Source: Luteimonas terrae
GTDB taxonomy: Bacteria > Pseudomonadota > Gammaproteobacteria > Xanthomonadales > Xanthomonadaceae
DNA length: 64,000 nucleotides
Direction: 5' to 3'
Assembly (NCBI RefSeq): GCF_004358165.1
Contig: NZ_SMTG01000004.1
Coordinates: 248,001-312,000 of the forward strand
The notes beneath the pieces are model-generated. The model was given only the letters and a program-made list of their open reading frames with translations. It searched no databases and was not told the origin of the DNA. The position numbers and the translations under genes were made by a program. Every line of letters starts with the position of its first letter. The stretch's first letter is position 1. This document shows, in pieces, positions 46,913-55,360 of the stretch.

Positions 46913-47269
46913 TCAGGCCCGGCGTGTACGTTCGATGGATACGCCGACCGCGCGTGCACCACGCACCGCGCCCGGCTTGCTGAGCTTCAATCGTACCCGT
47001 TCGACCTTGAACTCCTCGATCACGATCGCCGCGCAACGCTCCGCGAGCGTTTCGACGAGACCGAATTCCGACGCCGACACGTAGTCGATCAGACGCTTGC
47101 TGACGGCCTTGTAATCGAGAGTATGGGCAATGTCGTCGCTGGCCGCGGGCACGCGGTTGTCGAACGCCATTTCCAGATCGAACACCAGCGGCTGGCGGAT
47201 GCGCCGCTCCCAGTCGTAGATGCCGATCAGCGCCTCGATCTCGAGGCCTTCGATGAAGACGTGGTCCAT
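46913..47269 (-). CDS. folB: dihydroneopterin aldolase
   Basis: This 118-residue T-fold enzyme converts dihydroneopterin to 6-hydroxymethyl-dihydropterin, the substrate of FolK. Sequence marks: DHVFIEGLEIEALIGIYDWE (catalytic Glu region), RQPLVFDLEMAF, DIAHTLDYKAVSKRLIDYV, LVETLAERCA and VRLKLSKPGAVRGARAVGV with the C-terminal Lys. Complete length. Only nine bases separate its ATG from the heptad repeat element, so its ribosome-binding region (CGGCTCCCC) is poor and lies against the repeat. Confidence 0.94.
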   Translation of the reverse strand: MDHVFIEGLEIEALIGIYDWERRIRQPLVFDLEMAFDNRVPAASDDIAHTLDYKAVSKRLIDYVSASEFGLVETLAERCAAIVIEEFKVERVRLKLSKPGAVRGARAVGVSIERTRRA

Positions 47270-47277
47270 GGGGAGCC

Positions 47278-47412
47278 GTGATTGGGGATTCGTGATGGGT
47301 GATTTGAAACAGCAACGGCAACAGCTTAGCCCGTCGATCCGCGTGGAAACATCACGCTCGCGACCGTGCGCTCCTACGCATCACCAATCACCAATCACCA
47401 ATTACCAATTAC
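47278..47412. repeat. GATTGGT-type heptad repeats, inverted around the folB-tsaD gap
   Basis: The 139-base gap between folB and tsaD is bounded by degenerate 7-base repeats in opposite orientation: GTGATTGGGGATTCGTGATG then GGTGATT at 47278-47304, and ATCACCAATCACCAATCACC then AATTACCAATTAC at 47380-47412. The right array runs into the tsaD stop codon (47409-47411). Between them is a short CAACGGCAACAG tract (47311-47322), the same microsatellite type as near 12.6 and 13.2 kb. Confidence 0.65.
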
Positions 47413-48446
47413 ACGGCCGCCGCCACCGGCGGCAGCGACGCCATATCCCAGCGCGGCACCACGTGCACTGCGGCGTCGCCGTGCTGCCCGGCCTCCAGAC
47501 GCAGCGCGCCGGCGAACGCGATCATCGCGCCGTTGTCGGTGCACAGCGCCGGACGCGGGAAACACACGCGGCCGCCGCGACGCTGCGCGTCGGCGCGCAG
47601 CTTCTCGCGCAGACGCGTGTTCGCACCGACGCCGCCGGCGACGACCAGCGTGTCGCAACCGGTCGCATCCAGCGCGCGCGCGCACTTGATGGCCAGCGTG
47701 TCGACCACCGCGTCCTCGAAGCCGCGGGCGATGTCGGCCTTCGTCGCATCGCTCTGGTCGCTGCCGCGCCAGGCCAGCAGCACCTGGGTCTTCAGGCCGC
47801 TGAAACTGAAATCCAGGCCCGGACGCGTGGTCATCGGCCGCGGAAAATTGAATACGCCGGGCGTGCCGGTCTGCGCCAGCGCCGCGAGCTGCGGGCCACC
47901 CGGATATGGCAGACCCATCAGCTTGGCGGTCTTGTCGAAGGCCTCGCCCGCGGCATCGTCGAGCGTCTCGCCGAGCAGCCGGTAGACGCCGATCGCATCG
48001 ACCGCGACCAGCTGCGTGTGGCCACCTGAGACCAGCAGCGCAACGAAGGGCGCGTCCGGCGGATCGTCCTCCATCAGCGGCGCCAGCAGATGGCCTTCCA
48101 TGTGGTGCACGCCGATCGCCGGCACGTCCAGCGCCCAGGCCAGCGAGCGTGCGACGCCGGCGCCCACCAGCAGCGCGCCCACCAGGCCGGGGCCGGCGGT
48201 ATAGGCCACGCCGTCGAGATCGCGCGTCGACAGGCCGGCCTCGGCCAGGGTCTGGCGGATCAGCGGCAGGAGTTTGCGCACGTGGTCGCGGCTGGCGAGT
48301 TCGGGCACCACGCCGCCGTACTCGGCGTGCAGCGCGATCTGGCTGTAGACCGCGTGCGCACGCAGGCCCGCCGCGCCGCCGGCCGCGGTGTCGTAGACGG
48401 CCACGCCGGTCTCGTCGCAGGAGGTTTCGATGCCGAGGACTTTCAT
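47409..48446 (-). CDS. tsaD: tRNA N6-threonylcarbamoyladenosine transferase subunit TsaD
   Basis: The 345-residue ASKHA-fold enzyme transfers threonylcarbamoyl to A37 of ANN-decoding tRNAs, with TsaB/E/C elsewhere. Marks: [35 protein letters not shown], the metal-binding HxxxH in [39 protein letters not shown] and [13 protein letters not shown], then [18 protein letters not shown] 48446 is the family start. It is divergent from rpsU, a pairing I recall as common in Gammaproteobacteria. Its stop is embedded in the heptad repeat. Confidence 0.96.
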   Translation of the reverse strand: MKVLGIETSCDETGVAVYDTAAGGAAGLRAHAVYSQIALHAEYGGVVPELASRDHVRKLLPLIRQTLAEAGLSTRDLDGVAYTAGPGLVGALLVGAGVARSLAWALDVPAIGVHHMEGHLLAPLMEDDPPDAPFVALLVSGGHTQLVAVDAIGVYRLLGETLDDAAGEAFDKTAKLMGLPYPGGPQLAALAQTGTPGVFNFPRPMTTRPGLDFSFSGLKTQVLLAWRGSDQSDATKADIARGFEDAVVDTLAIKCARALDATGCDTLVVAGGVGANTRLREKLRADAQRRGGRVCFPRPALCTDNGAMIAFAGALRLEAGQHGDAAVHVVPRWDMASLPPVAAAV

Positions 48447-48482
48447 GGCGGGACCTTTCGAAGCGGGCGGACACCCGGCGAC

Positions 48483-48512
48483 TTGCACCGGCCGTCGGGA
48501 GGCGGCTATGAT
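48483..48512 (+). promoter_or_regulatory. candidate rpsU promoter
   Basis: TTGCAC (48483-48488) and TATGAT (48507-48512) are 18 bases apart in the tsaD/rpsU divergent gap. The -10 is five of six to consensus; the -35 is poor beyond TTG. It would give a leader of about 90 bases to the rpsU ATG, which has GGAG five bases upstream. Confidence 0.5.
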
Positions 48513-48607
48513 ACGCGGCTCACCGGGACCTCGTGCCCGGCACACCCAGAATTCGCTAAGCGTCGATCCGGCCCGATCAGGTCGGGTTTCAGATCCCCGG
48601 AGATTTC

Positions 48608-48823
48608 ATGCCCAGCGTCAAAGTCCGCGAAAACGAGCCCTTCGAGTTTGCGCTGCGTCGTTTCAAGCGCACCTGCGAGAAGGCAGGCGTGCTCGCCGAA
48701 ACCCGCAAGCGCGAGTTCTACGAGAAGCCGACCCAGGAGCGCAAGCGCAAGGCCGCTGCCGCTGTGAAGCGTCAGTCGCGTCGCGTCTCGCGCGACGTCA
48801 CCAAGCGCAAGCGCCTGTACTGA
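48608..48823 (+). CDS. rpsU: 30S ribosomal protein S21
   Basis: The 71-residue basic protein is full length and near-invariant: [20 protein letters not shown], then [20 protein letters not shown] and a Lys/Arg-rich tail ending RLY. S21 helps the 30S subunit engage mRNA at initiation. It is the first gene of the rpsU-yqeY-...-dnaG run. A strong terminator directly after it would make S21 far more abundant than the downstream products. Confidence 0.98.
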   Translation: MPSVKVRENEPFEFALRRFKRTCEKAGVLAETRKREFYEKPTQERKRKAAAAVKRQSRRVSRDVTKRKRLY

Positions 48824-48869
48824 TCGGCGCGCGCCGGACAGCCGTCCGGTTAGATCGTTTGATGATGCG

Positions 48870-48902
48870 AAAGCCGGCAGCGCTCTGCGCCGCCGGCTTT
48901 TT
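48870..48902 (+). terminator. intrinsic terminator after rpsU
   Basis: AAAGCCGGC (48870-48878) pairs with GCCGGCTTT (48892-48900) with a GC-rich internal loop, followed by a run of five T. This is the clearest Rho-independent terminator in the window. It should attenuate transcription into yqeY and dnaG. Confidence 0.85.
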
Positions 48903-48956
48903 GTCGTTCCCGTGATGCCGGGCATCGCGGCCACCCGTTCCGATGGAGATCGATCC

Positions 48957-49400
48957 ATGTCCCTGAAGCTCCGACTCACCGACGACATGAAGGCCGCGAT
49001 GAAGGGCGGCGACAAGCACACGCTGGGCGTGGTGCGCCTGATGCTGGCCTCGGTGAAGCAGCGCGAAGTCGACGAGCGCGTCGAGCTCGACGACGCCGCC
49101 GTGCTGGCAGTGCTGGAGAAGATGGTCAAGCAGCGCCGCGACTCGGTGAGCCAGTACGAAGCGGCCGCCCGCGAGGATCTGGCCCAGGTCGAGCGCGACG
49201 AGATCGTCGTCATCGAGCGCTACCTGCCCGAGAAGCTCGGCGAGGCCGAGATCCTGGCCGCGATCGAAGCCGCCAAGGCGCAGACCGGCGCCGCCGGCCC
49301 GGCCGACATCGGCAAGCTGATGGGCGTGCTCAAGCCGCAGCTGGCCGGCAAGGCCGACATGGGCGTGGTCTCGCGCCTGGTGAAGCAGTCGCTGGGCTGA
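48957..49400 (+). CDS. yqeY: GatB/YqeY domain protein
   Basis: The 147-residue protein is the stand-alone YqeY domain: LKLRLTDDMKAAMKGGDKHT, LGVVRLMLASVKQREVDERV, QRRDSVSQYEAAAREDLAQVE, ERYLPEKLGEAEI and a C-terminal GKLMGVLKPQLAGKADMGVV. It resembles the tRNA-binding tail of GatB, but its own role is unclear. ATG 48957 matches the family start; upstream in-frame codons lie in the terminator region. Its stop overlaps the next ATG by one base (TGATG). Confidence 0.92.
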   Translation: MSLKLRLTDDMKAAMKGGDKHTLGVVRLMLASVKQREVDERVELDDAAVLAVLEKMVKQRRDSVSQYEAAAREDLAQVERDEIVVIERYLPEKLGEAEILAAIEAAKAQTGAAGPADIGKLMGVLKPQLAGKADMGVVSRLVKQSLG

Positions 49401-49894
49401 TGCCCGCCGACGGCCTCGTGCTGCGCCCGGCACGTCGGGACGACGTGCCGCTGGTGCTGGCGCTGATCCGCGAACTGGCGGATTACGAGAAGCTCGCCGA
49501 TGCCGTCGTCGCCGACGAGGCGCTGCTCGCCGCGTCGCTGTTCGGCGATGCGCCCGCAGCCGAAGTCGTGATCGCCGAAGCCGATTGCGCGCCCGCCGGT
49601 TTTGCGTTGTTCTTCCACACCTATTCGACCTTCCTCGGGCGCCGCGGCCTGTATCTGGAAGACCTGTTCGTGCGGCCCGCGTTCCGCAGCCGTGGCATCG
49701 GCCTGGCGCTGATGCGGCATCTGGCCGCGCTCGCGGTCGCGCGCGACTGCGGGCGCTTCGAGTGGACCGTGCTCGACTGGAACGCGCCGGCGATCGGCTT
49801 TTACCGCGCACTCGGCGCGCAGCCGCAGGACGGCTGGACGGTGCAGCGCGTCGAAGGCGCGGCGCTGCATGCGCTCGCGCGCGACGCGGGCTGA
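49400..49894 (+). CDS. GNAT acetyltransferase, diamine/thialysine type
   Basis: The 164-residue protein resembles the SSAT/thialysine acetyltransferase branch: LRPARRDDVPLVLALIRELA, ADYEKLADAVVADE (YEK motif), ALFFHTYSTFLGRRGLYLED, LFVRPAFRSRGIGLALM and CGRFEWTVLDWNAPAIGFYR. Substrates in this branch include polyamines, thialysine and amino acids. One-base overlap with yqeY indicates cotranslation; it may be a lineage-specific insert in the rpsU-dnaG block. Confidence 0.88.
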   Translation: MPADGLVLRPARRDDVPLVLALIRELADYEKLADAVVADEALLAASLFGDAPAAEVVIAEADCAPAGFALFFHTYSTFLGRRGLYLEDLFVRPAFRSRGIGLALMRHLAALAVARDCGRFEWTVLDWNAPAIGFYRALGAQPQDGWTVQRVEGAALHALARDAG

Positions 49895-50001
49895 TTCCCC
49901 GTCCGCGTTCGTCACGTCGGGCTACGGCCCGATGCATAAGGTGACGGCAACGCCGCAAGGACGCATGCGTCCGCGAAGACGGCCTGACGACGACGCCACG
50001 C

Positions 50002-50988
50002 ATGACCACATCGCCACAGGATCTGCCCGACCCGGATGCTCCGGTCCGCCACACGCGCTGGGGGCGGCTGCGCACCCGCGTCGACAAGGGCGTGGAGAAG
50101 TTCGAGGACAGCCTGCCCGCCGCGCTGGTCAAGCGTTTCGTCGATGCGGACCTGCTGACCCAGGCTGCTTCGCTGTCGTTCTACACGCTGGTCTCGCTGG
50201 CCCCGCTGCTGATCCTGGTGCTCTGGATCACCGCGTCGCTGTATCCCGCAGCGCAGGAGGCCCTGCTCGAGCAGATCTCCGAACTGGCCGGCGAAGGTGC
50301 GATGACCGTCGCCGATACCGTGATCCAGAACGCCAACGAGCAGCCCGACGTAGGCTCGCTGGCCGGCATCTGGAGCACGCTGCTGCTGTTCGTCGGTGCC
50401 ACGGTCGTGTTCGCGCAGCTGCAGGGCACCTTGAACCTGATCTTCCGCACCGACGGCGACCGCATTCCCGGCGGGCTGATGGCGTTCCTGCGCAAGCGCG
50501 TGTTCTCGGCCGGCGTGGTGTTCGCGCTGGGCTTCCTGGTGCTGGTGTCGACGCTGATGACCACCGCGGTGGAGGTGATCTTCGCCAACGTGCCGTCGAT
50601 CCTGCCGTTCCTCGGCAATACGCTGATGCTGGTGATCTACTCGCTGGCCTTCGCCCTGCTCTACCACTACCTGCCCGACCGCCGCGTGCGCTGGCGTCAG
50701 GCGCTGTTCGGCGGCGTGGTGACCTCGGTGCTGTTCGTCGTGGGCCGCTGGGGCATCGGCCTGTACATCACCCACGCCGCGCCCGGCAGCGCCTACGGCT
50801 CGTTCGGCACGCTGGTGATCCTGCTGATCTGGATGTACTACGCCGCGACGATCTTCTTCGTCGGCGCCCTGCTGACGGCGGTCATCGACGAGCGCATCCG
50901 CCGCGCGTCGGTCTCGCGCGCATTGCAGCAGCGCGCCGAACGGCAGGCGGCCGCACTCGCCAAATCGCCGCCGCCCACGGCGCCCTGA
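50002..50988 (+). CDS. YihY/BrkB family membrane protein
   Basis: This 328-residue inner-membrane protein has six predicted helices. Family marks: LLTQAASLSFYTLVSLAPLL, FVGATVVFAQLQGTLNLIF with IP-GGLMAFLRKRVFSAG, YHYLPDRRVRWRQALFGGVV and GTLVILLIWMYYAATIFFVG. Early links to RNase BN were withdrawn; transport or envelope functions are suspected. It carries long soluble N- and C-termini. It begins 107 bases after the GNAT gene and ends 133 bases before dnaG. Confidence 0.9.
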   Translation: MTTSPQDLPDPDAPVRHTRWGRLRTRVDKGVEKFEDSLPAALVKRFVDADLLTQAASLSFYTLVSLAPLLILVLWITASLYPAAQEALLEQISELAGEGAMTVADTVIQNANEQPDVGSLAGIWSTLLLFVGATVVFAQLQGTLNLIFRTDGDRIPGGLMAFLRKRVFSAGVVFALGFLVLVSTLMTTAVEVIFANVPSILPFLGNTLMLVIYSLAFALLYHYLPDRRVRWRQALFGGVVTSVLFVVGRWGIGLYITHAAPGSAYGSFGTLVILLIWMYYAATIFFVGALLTAVIDERIRRASVSRALQQRAERQAAALAKSPPPTAP

Positions 50989-51121
50989 CGGATCGTCGAT
51001 GCGGGATCGCGGGCCGCGCATGGCATCCTAGCGCCCGCATGATCCGCGTCGTTTCCGCCCCATTCCTTCGTGTCCGCGCCGCGCGTGCGGCGGCGCGCGC
51101 GCGCCCGTGGGACGCCTGCTG

Positions 51122-52849
51122 ATGGCCCGCATCCCCGACGCCTTCATCGACGATCTGCTGGCGCGCACCGACATCGTCGAGGTGATCAACGCGCGCGTGC
51201 CGCTCAAGCGCCAGGGCAAGGAGTACGCGTCGCGCTGCCCCTTCCATGACGAGCGCTCGGCGAGCTTCACCGTCTCGCCGACCAAGCAGTTCTATCACTG
51301 CTTCGGCTGCGGGGCGCACGGCACGGCCATCAGCTTCCTGATGAATTACGACCGCCTCGAGTTCCTCGATGCAGTCGACGAGCTGGCCAAGCGCGCGGGC
51401 ATGGAAATCCCGCGCGATACCCAGCAGCGCGAGGCGCGGCCCGACAGCGCCCCGATGTACGACGCGCTCGATGCCGCATCGCGCTTCTTCGTGCGCGCAC
51501 TCGCCGGCAACGACGGCGCCCGCGCCTATCTCGACGGCCGCGGGCTGGACGGCGCGATCCGCGACACCTTCGCCATCGGCTATGCGCCGGACGGCTTCTC
51601 CTCGCTCAAGGACGCGCTGGGCAAGGACGACCCGCGTCGCATCGCGGTGCTCGAGAAGGTCGGGCTGCTGTCGAAGAACGACCGCGGCCACAGCTACGAC
51701 AAGTTCCGCGACCGGGTGATCTTCCCCATCCACGACCGCCGCGGCCGGGTGATCGCATTCGGCGGACGCGTGCTCAAGCCCGAGGATTCGCCCAAGTACC
51801 TCAACTCGCCCGAGACGCCGCTGTTCCACAAGGGCCGCGAACTCTACGGCCTGTGGCAGGTGCGCCAGGCCAACCAGAAGATCGAGCGGCTGGTCGTGGT
51901 CGAGGGTTACATGGACGTGGTCTCGCTGTTCCAGTTCGGTGTGCCGCAGGCGGTCGCGACCCTGGGCACGGCGACCACGCCCGACCATGCCGAGCTGCTG
52001 TTCCGCAACGCGCCCGACGTGTTCTTCTGCTTCGACGGCGACGCCGCCGGTCGCCGCGCGGCGACGCGCGCGATGGAATCGGTGCTGCCGCGCATGCGCG
52101 ACGGTCGCCAGGCGTTCTTCCTGTTCCTGCCCGACGGCGAGGACCCGGACACCATCGTGCGCACCGAGGGCGCCGCCGGTTTCGAGGCGCGCCTGGCGCA
52201 GGCCACGCCGCTGTCGACGTTCTTCTTCGACACGCTGGGCGAGGGCATCAACCTGTCGACGCTCGACGGCAAGGCGCGGCTGGCCGAGCGCGCAAAGCCG
52301 ATGCTGGGACAGATTCCCGACGGCGCCTTCGCCGATCTGATGCGCCAGCGCCTGTCCGAACTCACCGGAATCGGCGCCGCCAACCCGGCCGCGCAGCCTG
52401 CGGCGCCGCGCATGCAGCGTGGCGGGCGCGGTGCACCGCCGCCCAAGCGCAGCCTCGTGCGCCACGCGATCGCCCTGCTGCTGCAGAAGCCCGGCCTCGC
52501 CGCCGGGCTGCCGCCGCCCTATCCCTTCGTCGCCCTGCGCCAGCCGGGCATCGAGCTGCTGACCGAACTCATCGCGATCGGCAGCGTGCGTCCGGACATC
52601 ACCACCGGCGTGCTGCTGTCACAGTTCGACGAGCGCGAGGAGGCGCCGGCGCTGCGCAAGCTGGCGATGCAGGCACTGGCCGGCGACGAGGTGTCGTGGG
52701 CGCAGGAATTGCGCGACGTGATCGGCCAGCTCGACCGCCAGGTGCTGCAGCAGCGGATCGACGACCTGCTGGGCCAGCAGCGAGAGGGCACGCTCGACGC
52801 GGCCGGCAAGCAGATGCTGCGCGACCTGCTGGCGCAAAGCGCACGGTGA
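51122..52849 (+). CDS. dnaG: DNA primase
   Basis: This 575-residue primase synthesises RNA primers at the replication fork. The zinc-binding domain carries CPFHDERSASFTVSPTKQFY followed by CFGCG (CHC2 type). The RNA polymerase core has RVIAFGGRVL, the TOPRIM VVVEGYMDVVSLFQFG with catalytic Glu, and CFDGDAAGRRAA with the DxD-type metal ligands. The C-terminal DnaB-binding domain is present (LLQKPGLA to the end). ATG 51122 gives ARIPDAFIDDLLART, the standard start. It closes the rpsU block. rpoD does not follow. Confidence 0.96.
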   Translation: MARIPDAFIDDLLARTDIVEVINARVPLKRQGKEYASRCPFHDERSASFTVSPTKQFYHCFGCGAHGTAISFLMNYDRLEFLDAVDELAKRAGMEIPRDTQQREARPDSAPMYDALDAASRFFVRALAGNDGARAYLDGRGLDGAIRDTFAIGYAPDGFSSLKDALGKDDPRRIAVLEKVGLLSKNDRGHSYDKFRDRVIFPIHDRRGRVIAFGGRVLKPEDSPKYLNSPETPLFHKGRELYGLWQVRQANQKIERLVVVEGYMDVVSLFQFGVPQAVATLGTATTPDHAELLFRNAPDVFFCFDGDAAGRRAATRAMESVLPRMRDGRQAFFLFLPDGEDPDTIVRTEGAAGFEARLAQATPLSTFFFDTLGEGINLSTLDGKARLAERAKPMLGQIPDGAFADLMRQRLSELTGIGAANPAAQPAAPRMQRGGRGAPPPKRSLVRHAIALLLQKPGLAAGLPPPYPFVALRQPGIELLTELIAIGSVRPDITTGVLLSQFDEREEAPALRKLAMQALAGDEVSWAQELRDVIGQLDRQVLQQRIDDLLGQQREGTLDAAGKQMLRDLLAQSAR

Positions 52850-52855
52850 TGGAAT

Positions 52856-52884
52856 GTAAGCGTTTTCAGATACATAGCGCTTAC
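52856..52884. other. inverted repeat just after dnaG
   Basis: GTAAGCG (52856-52862) and CGCTTAC (52878-52884) form a 7-base inverted repeat with a 15-base AT-rich interior, six bases after the dnaG stop. Ts follow only loosely (TTCTTTAACC about 15 bases on). It could be a weak terminator or a protein-binding site for the downstream gene. The rest of the 52850-53063 gap shows nothing further. Confidence 0.35.
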
Positions 52885-53063
52885 TTCGCACTGACGATTC
52901 TTTAACCTTCACGCTGTTCTGATCGGCTTCAGGGGGATCGACCGGCACGGCCGGCGCATCTGCGTCTCCGACCTGTCCTTCCAGCACCGCATGCTTCGCC
53001 GAGTCCGCGCAGACGGGTCCGGCGCGGTGCCCCGTCCTTTCCTTCCCCGACAGGTCTTCCGCC

Positions 53064-53702
53064 ATGTTCCGTTCCCACCGCCTTCCGTCCGCGCGCCGCC
53101 TCGGCGCCGGCCTCGCACTGTCCGCCACGCTCGCACTGTCCGCCTGCGCGAAGATCGACACCCCGCCCGCGCTGGCCAAGCCGTTGCACATCGACCTCGC
53201 CGCGCCCGTTGCCGAACAGGTGGATCTGGCCTGGCCGCAAACCAACGGCGTGCTGGCCGCCGAGCACACCATCGCCCAGTCGCGCGAGGTCACCCTGCGC
53301 CTGCCCAATGGCCAACAGATCCTGGTGCCGGCCGATCGCGTGGTGTTCGAACAGACCGGCGGCATGCTCACCGGGGTCAACATCCAGCCGGTCGGCGGCG
53401 CCCTCGATCACCCCGAGGCGGTCGCGCAGACCCGCAAGCTGCTCGACGACAACCGGCTGCTCGACGCGTCGCTGTCGCGCACGCTCGACGGCTGGGCGGT
53501 TGCCGGCGACGCGCAGCAGACCACGCGCGTGACCATCCGCGACGTCGACGTCGAAGTCGCGCTGACGCCCGGCCAGAAAAACGGATGGCAGGCCACGCTC
53601 GATTTCGAACCGCGCGCCTGCGAGATGCCGGCCGGTCTCGACGGCGATCCGGATGCCTGCCTGATGGCCACGCCGACCCCGGCGGTCGTCGCCGGCGGCT
53701 GA
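53064..53702 (+). CDS. hypothetical lipoprotein, 212 aa
   Basis: The protein starts with a basic N-terminus (RSHRLPSARR), a hydrophobic segment and a lipobox LALSAC (Cys near residue 28), predicting an exported lipoprotein. The mature part is mostly beta-prone and contains TLRLPNGQQILVPADRVVFE and RVTIRDVDVEVALTPGQKNG, with two later Cys residues (FEPRACEMP, DACLMA) that could form a disulfide. No family is recognised. It lies 21 bases before the phosphoesterase gene and 214 bases after dnaG. Confidence 0.7.
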   Translation: MFRSHRLPSARRLGAGLALSATLALSACAKIDTPPALAKPLHIDLAAPVAEQVDLAWPQTNGVLAAEHTIAQSREVTLRLPNGQQILVPADRVVFEQTGGMLTGVNIQPVGGALDHPEAVAQTRKLLDDNRLLDASLSRTLDGWAVAGDAQQTTRVTIRDVDVEVALTPGQKNGWQATLDFEPRACEMPAGLDGDPDACLMATPTPAVVAGG

Positions 53703-53723
53703 TCGCACCTGCGGCGCCGCGTC

Positions 53724-54470
53724 GTGCGACTCGGCGTGGTGTCCGACATCCACGGCAATCTCGCCGCGCTCGAAGCGGTGGCCGACGCGCTGGCGTCGGC
53801 CGGTGTCGATGCCATCGTCAATCTCGGCGACTGTGTCTCCGGCCCGCTGTTGCCGGCCGAGACCGCGCGGTGGCTGATGCACGTCGGCTGGCCGACGATT
53901 GCCGGCAACCACGAACGGCAACTGCTCGCGCTGCGTGACCGCGGCGTGGGCGAGAGCGCGTCGGACCGCTTCGCCGCGGCGCGGCTCGATGCCGACGCCT
54001 GGCACTGGATCGCGCGCCTGCCGCCGGTGCTGCAACTGCGCGAGGGCCCGCTGCTGTGCCACGGCACGCCCGACAGCGATCTGGCGCCACTCGCGCATGC
54101 GATCGAACAGGCGCGGATGGTGGCGGACACGCCGGCACGCATCGCGACGCGCCTGCCCGACATCGACGCGCCGGTGATCGCCTGCGGTCACACGCATCTG
54201 CCTGTCGCCATGCGGCTCGAAGATGGCCGGCTGGTCGTCAATCCGGGCAGCGTCGGCCTGCAGGCCTTTCGGGAAACACGCGGCACCCCGTATGTCGTGG
54301 AAGCGGGTTCGCCCCATGCGCGCTACGCCGTCCTGACCCGCGACGCCCACGGCTGGCGGGCCGACCTGCAGCACGTTGCCTACGACTTCGAATCGATGGC
54401 GCACCTGGCCGAGCGTCACGGTGCGCCGGACTGGGCGCACGCACTGCGCAACGGCCTCGCGCCCGCATGA
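53724..54470 (+). CDS. metallophosphoesterase (YfcE/calcineurin-like)
   Basis: The 248-residue protein has the calcineurin-like metal motifs: VVSDIHGNLAALEAV (DxH), IVNLGDCVSGP (GD), IAGNHERQLLAL (GNHE), LLCHGTP and CGHTHLPVA (GHTH), then VVNPGSVG. Small proteins of this type act as phosphodiesterases on nucleotides or other phosphoesters. The start is GTG, positioned right at the first strand. The substrate is not evident. It probably shares a transcript with the lipoprotein 21 bases upstream. Confidence 0.88.
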   Translation: MRLGVVSDIHGNLAALEAVADALASAGVDAIVNLGDCVSGPLLPAETARWLMHVGWPTIAGNHERQLLALRDRGVGESASDRFAAARLDADAWHWIARLPPVLQLREGPLLCHGTPDSDLAPLAHAIEQARMVADTPARIATRLPDIDAPVIACGHTHLPVAMRLEDGRLVVNPGSVGLQAFRETRGTPYVVEAGSPHARYAVLTRDAHGWRADLQHVAYDFESMAHLAERHGAPDWAHALRNGLAPA

Positions 54471-54628
54471 GTCCGCACGATGGACGGACGGCGGGATCCG
54501 GTGGACGCTGCTGCGCAGCGTCACGTCCGGCGTAGGATGCGTGCAGATCCGCCCGGAAGGCGCGGATCGAACCCGGCGCGGAACCGTGTTCCGTCGCCGC
54601 CCCGACGCGTTACCAGCGGAGCACGACG

Positions 54629-54724
54629 ATGGCCAAAGGCCTCGACAAGAAGAAAGAGACCAAGAAGAAGCCGGTCAAGACCCTGAAGGAAAAGCGCGCC
54701 GAAAAGGCCACAAAGAAGGCCTGA
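54629..54724 (+). CDS. lysine-rich mini-protein, 31 aa
   Basis: This short ORF opens with ATG 54629 and encodes a 31-residue peptide containing 13 lysines (AKGLDKKKETKKKPVKTLKE, then KRAEKATKKA). Its codons contrast sharply with the Arg-rich composition expected of random GC-rich DNA, which favours real coding. Such a basic peptide might bind nucleic acid or ribosomes, but no function is known. It is preceded by GGAG about 9 bases upstream of the ATG. Confidence 0.55.
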   Translation: MAKGLDKKKETKKKPVKTLKEKRAEKATKKA

Positions 54725-54785
54725 GGGCACATCTCCGGTGCGCTGGCCGGCGCACCGGAGTCTTCGCGGATGCGCCCGACACTCA

Positions 54786-55163
54786 ATGAACATTCCCGAT
54801 GACCAGATGACGCCCGAGGCGCTTGGGCGCTCGGCCTGCAGGCAAGCCGCATGCTGTGCGCGGGCGAGTTCTCCGCCTTGGCCGACCAGTTCGGATATGC
54901 CCTCGCGTTCGGACGCGAACCGGCCGTCGCGATACACGAAGATCTTCTCGCCAGCCTGGCGGACCTGGGCGCATCTTCGCTGGATGACACAGCCGGGCCT
55001 GTCCCGTCGGTGCGCTTTCGCCGAGAACGATGCCGGGCTGATCGCGGTCATCGAGCAGACCTTGCCGGCGGACAATGCGCGTGAGGTCCTGCTCTAGCTC
55101 GTGGTGATCGGAGACGGCGCGGAGCACTTCCTTTCGCTGGAGCAGATCAGTGCCGTTCGGTGA
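54786..55163 (+). pseudogene. decayed gene with two frameshifts and an internal stop
   Basis: Protein-like sequence is spread over two frames. Frame 0 starts at ATG 54786 (NIPDDQMTPEA). Near 54820 it passes to another frame (WALGLQASRMLCAGEFSALA, then DQFGYALAFGREPAVAIHED up to about 55018). It then returns to frame 0 (AENDAGLIAVIEQTLPADNA), runs into TAG at 55095-55097 and continues sensibly (LVVIGDGAEHFLSLEQISAV) to TGA at 55161. The joined product would be about 125 residues and is not a family I recognise. Sequencing error could explain the shifts but hardly the in-frame TAG. The following 55164-55360 shows nothing recognisable. Confidence 0.55.
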
Positions 55164-55360
55164 CGATGCGTCCGCACGCGGTATCTCACACAACGTGCAA
55201 GCCGCGAATCGTGCGCGCATCGGGAAGCGCCAAGGCTGCCACGCGACGCTCGCTGGATGCAGAGGCGTCTCAACGCGCTTCCCCCCGCTGATTTCACGGT
55301 GGCCAACCTCGGGGAACTCCGGTGCAGCGCAAGGACGCACGGCCCCGGCAGCGCGATGCG

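Noticed and set aside
49920..50001. c-di-GMP (GEMM) riboswitch-like bases ahead of the BrkB gene
   Set aside because: Some GACGC/CGCAAGG fragments are present, but the two conserved hairpin loops of the motif cannot be aligned.
54738..55097. A 119-codon plus-strand ORF as an intact gene
   Set aside because: Its middle section is Ser/Arg/Pro-rich, while another frame over the same bases reads as a normal protein, so the frame is a remnant of a broken gene.
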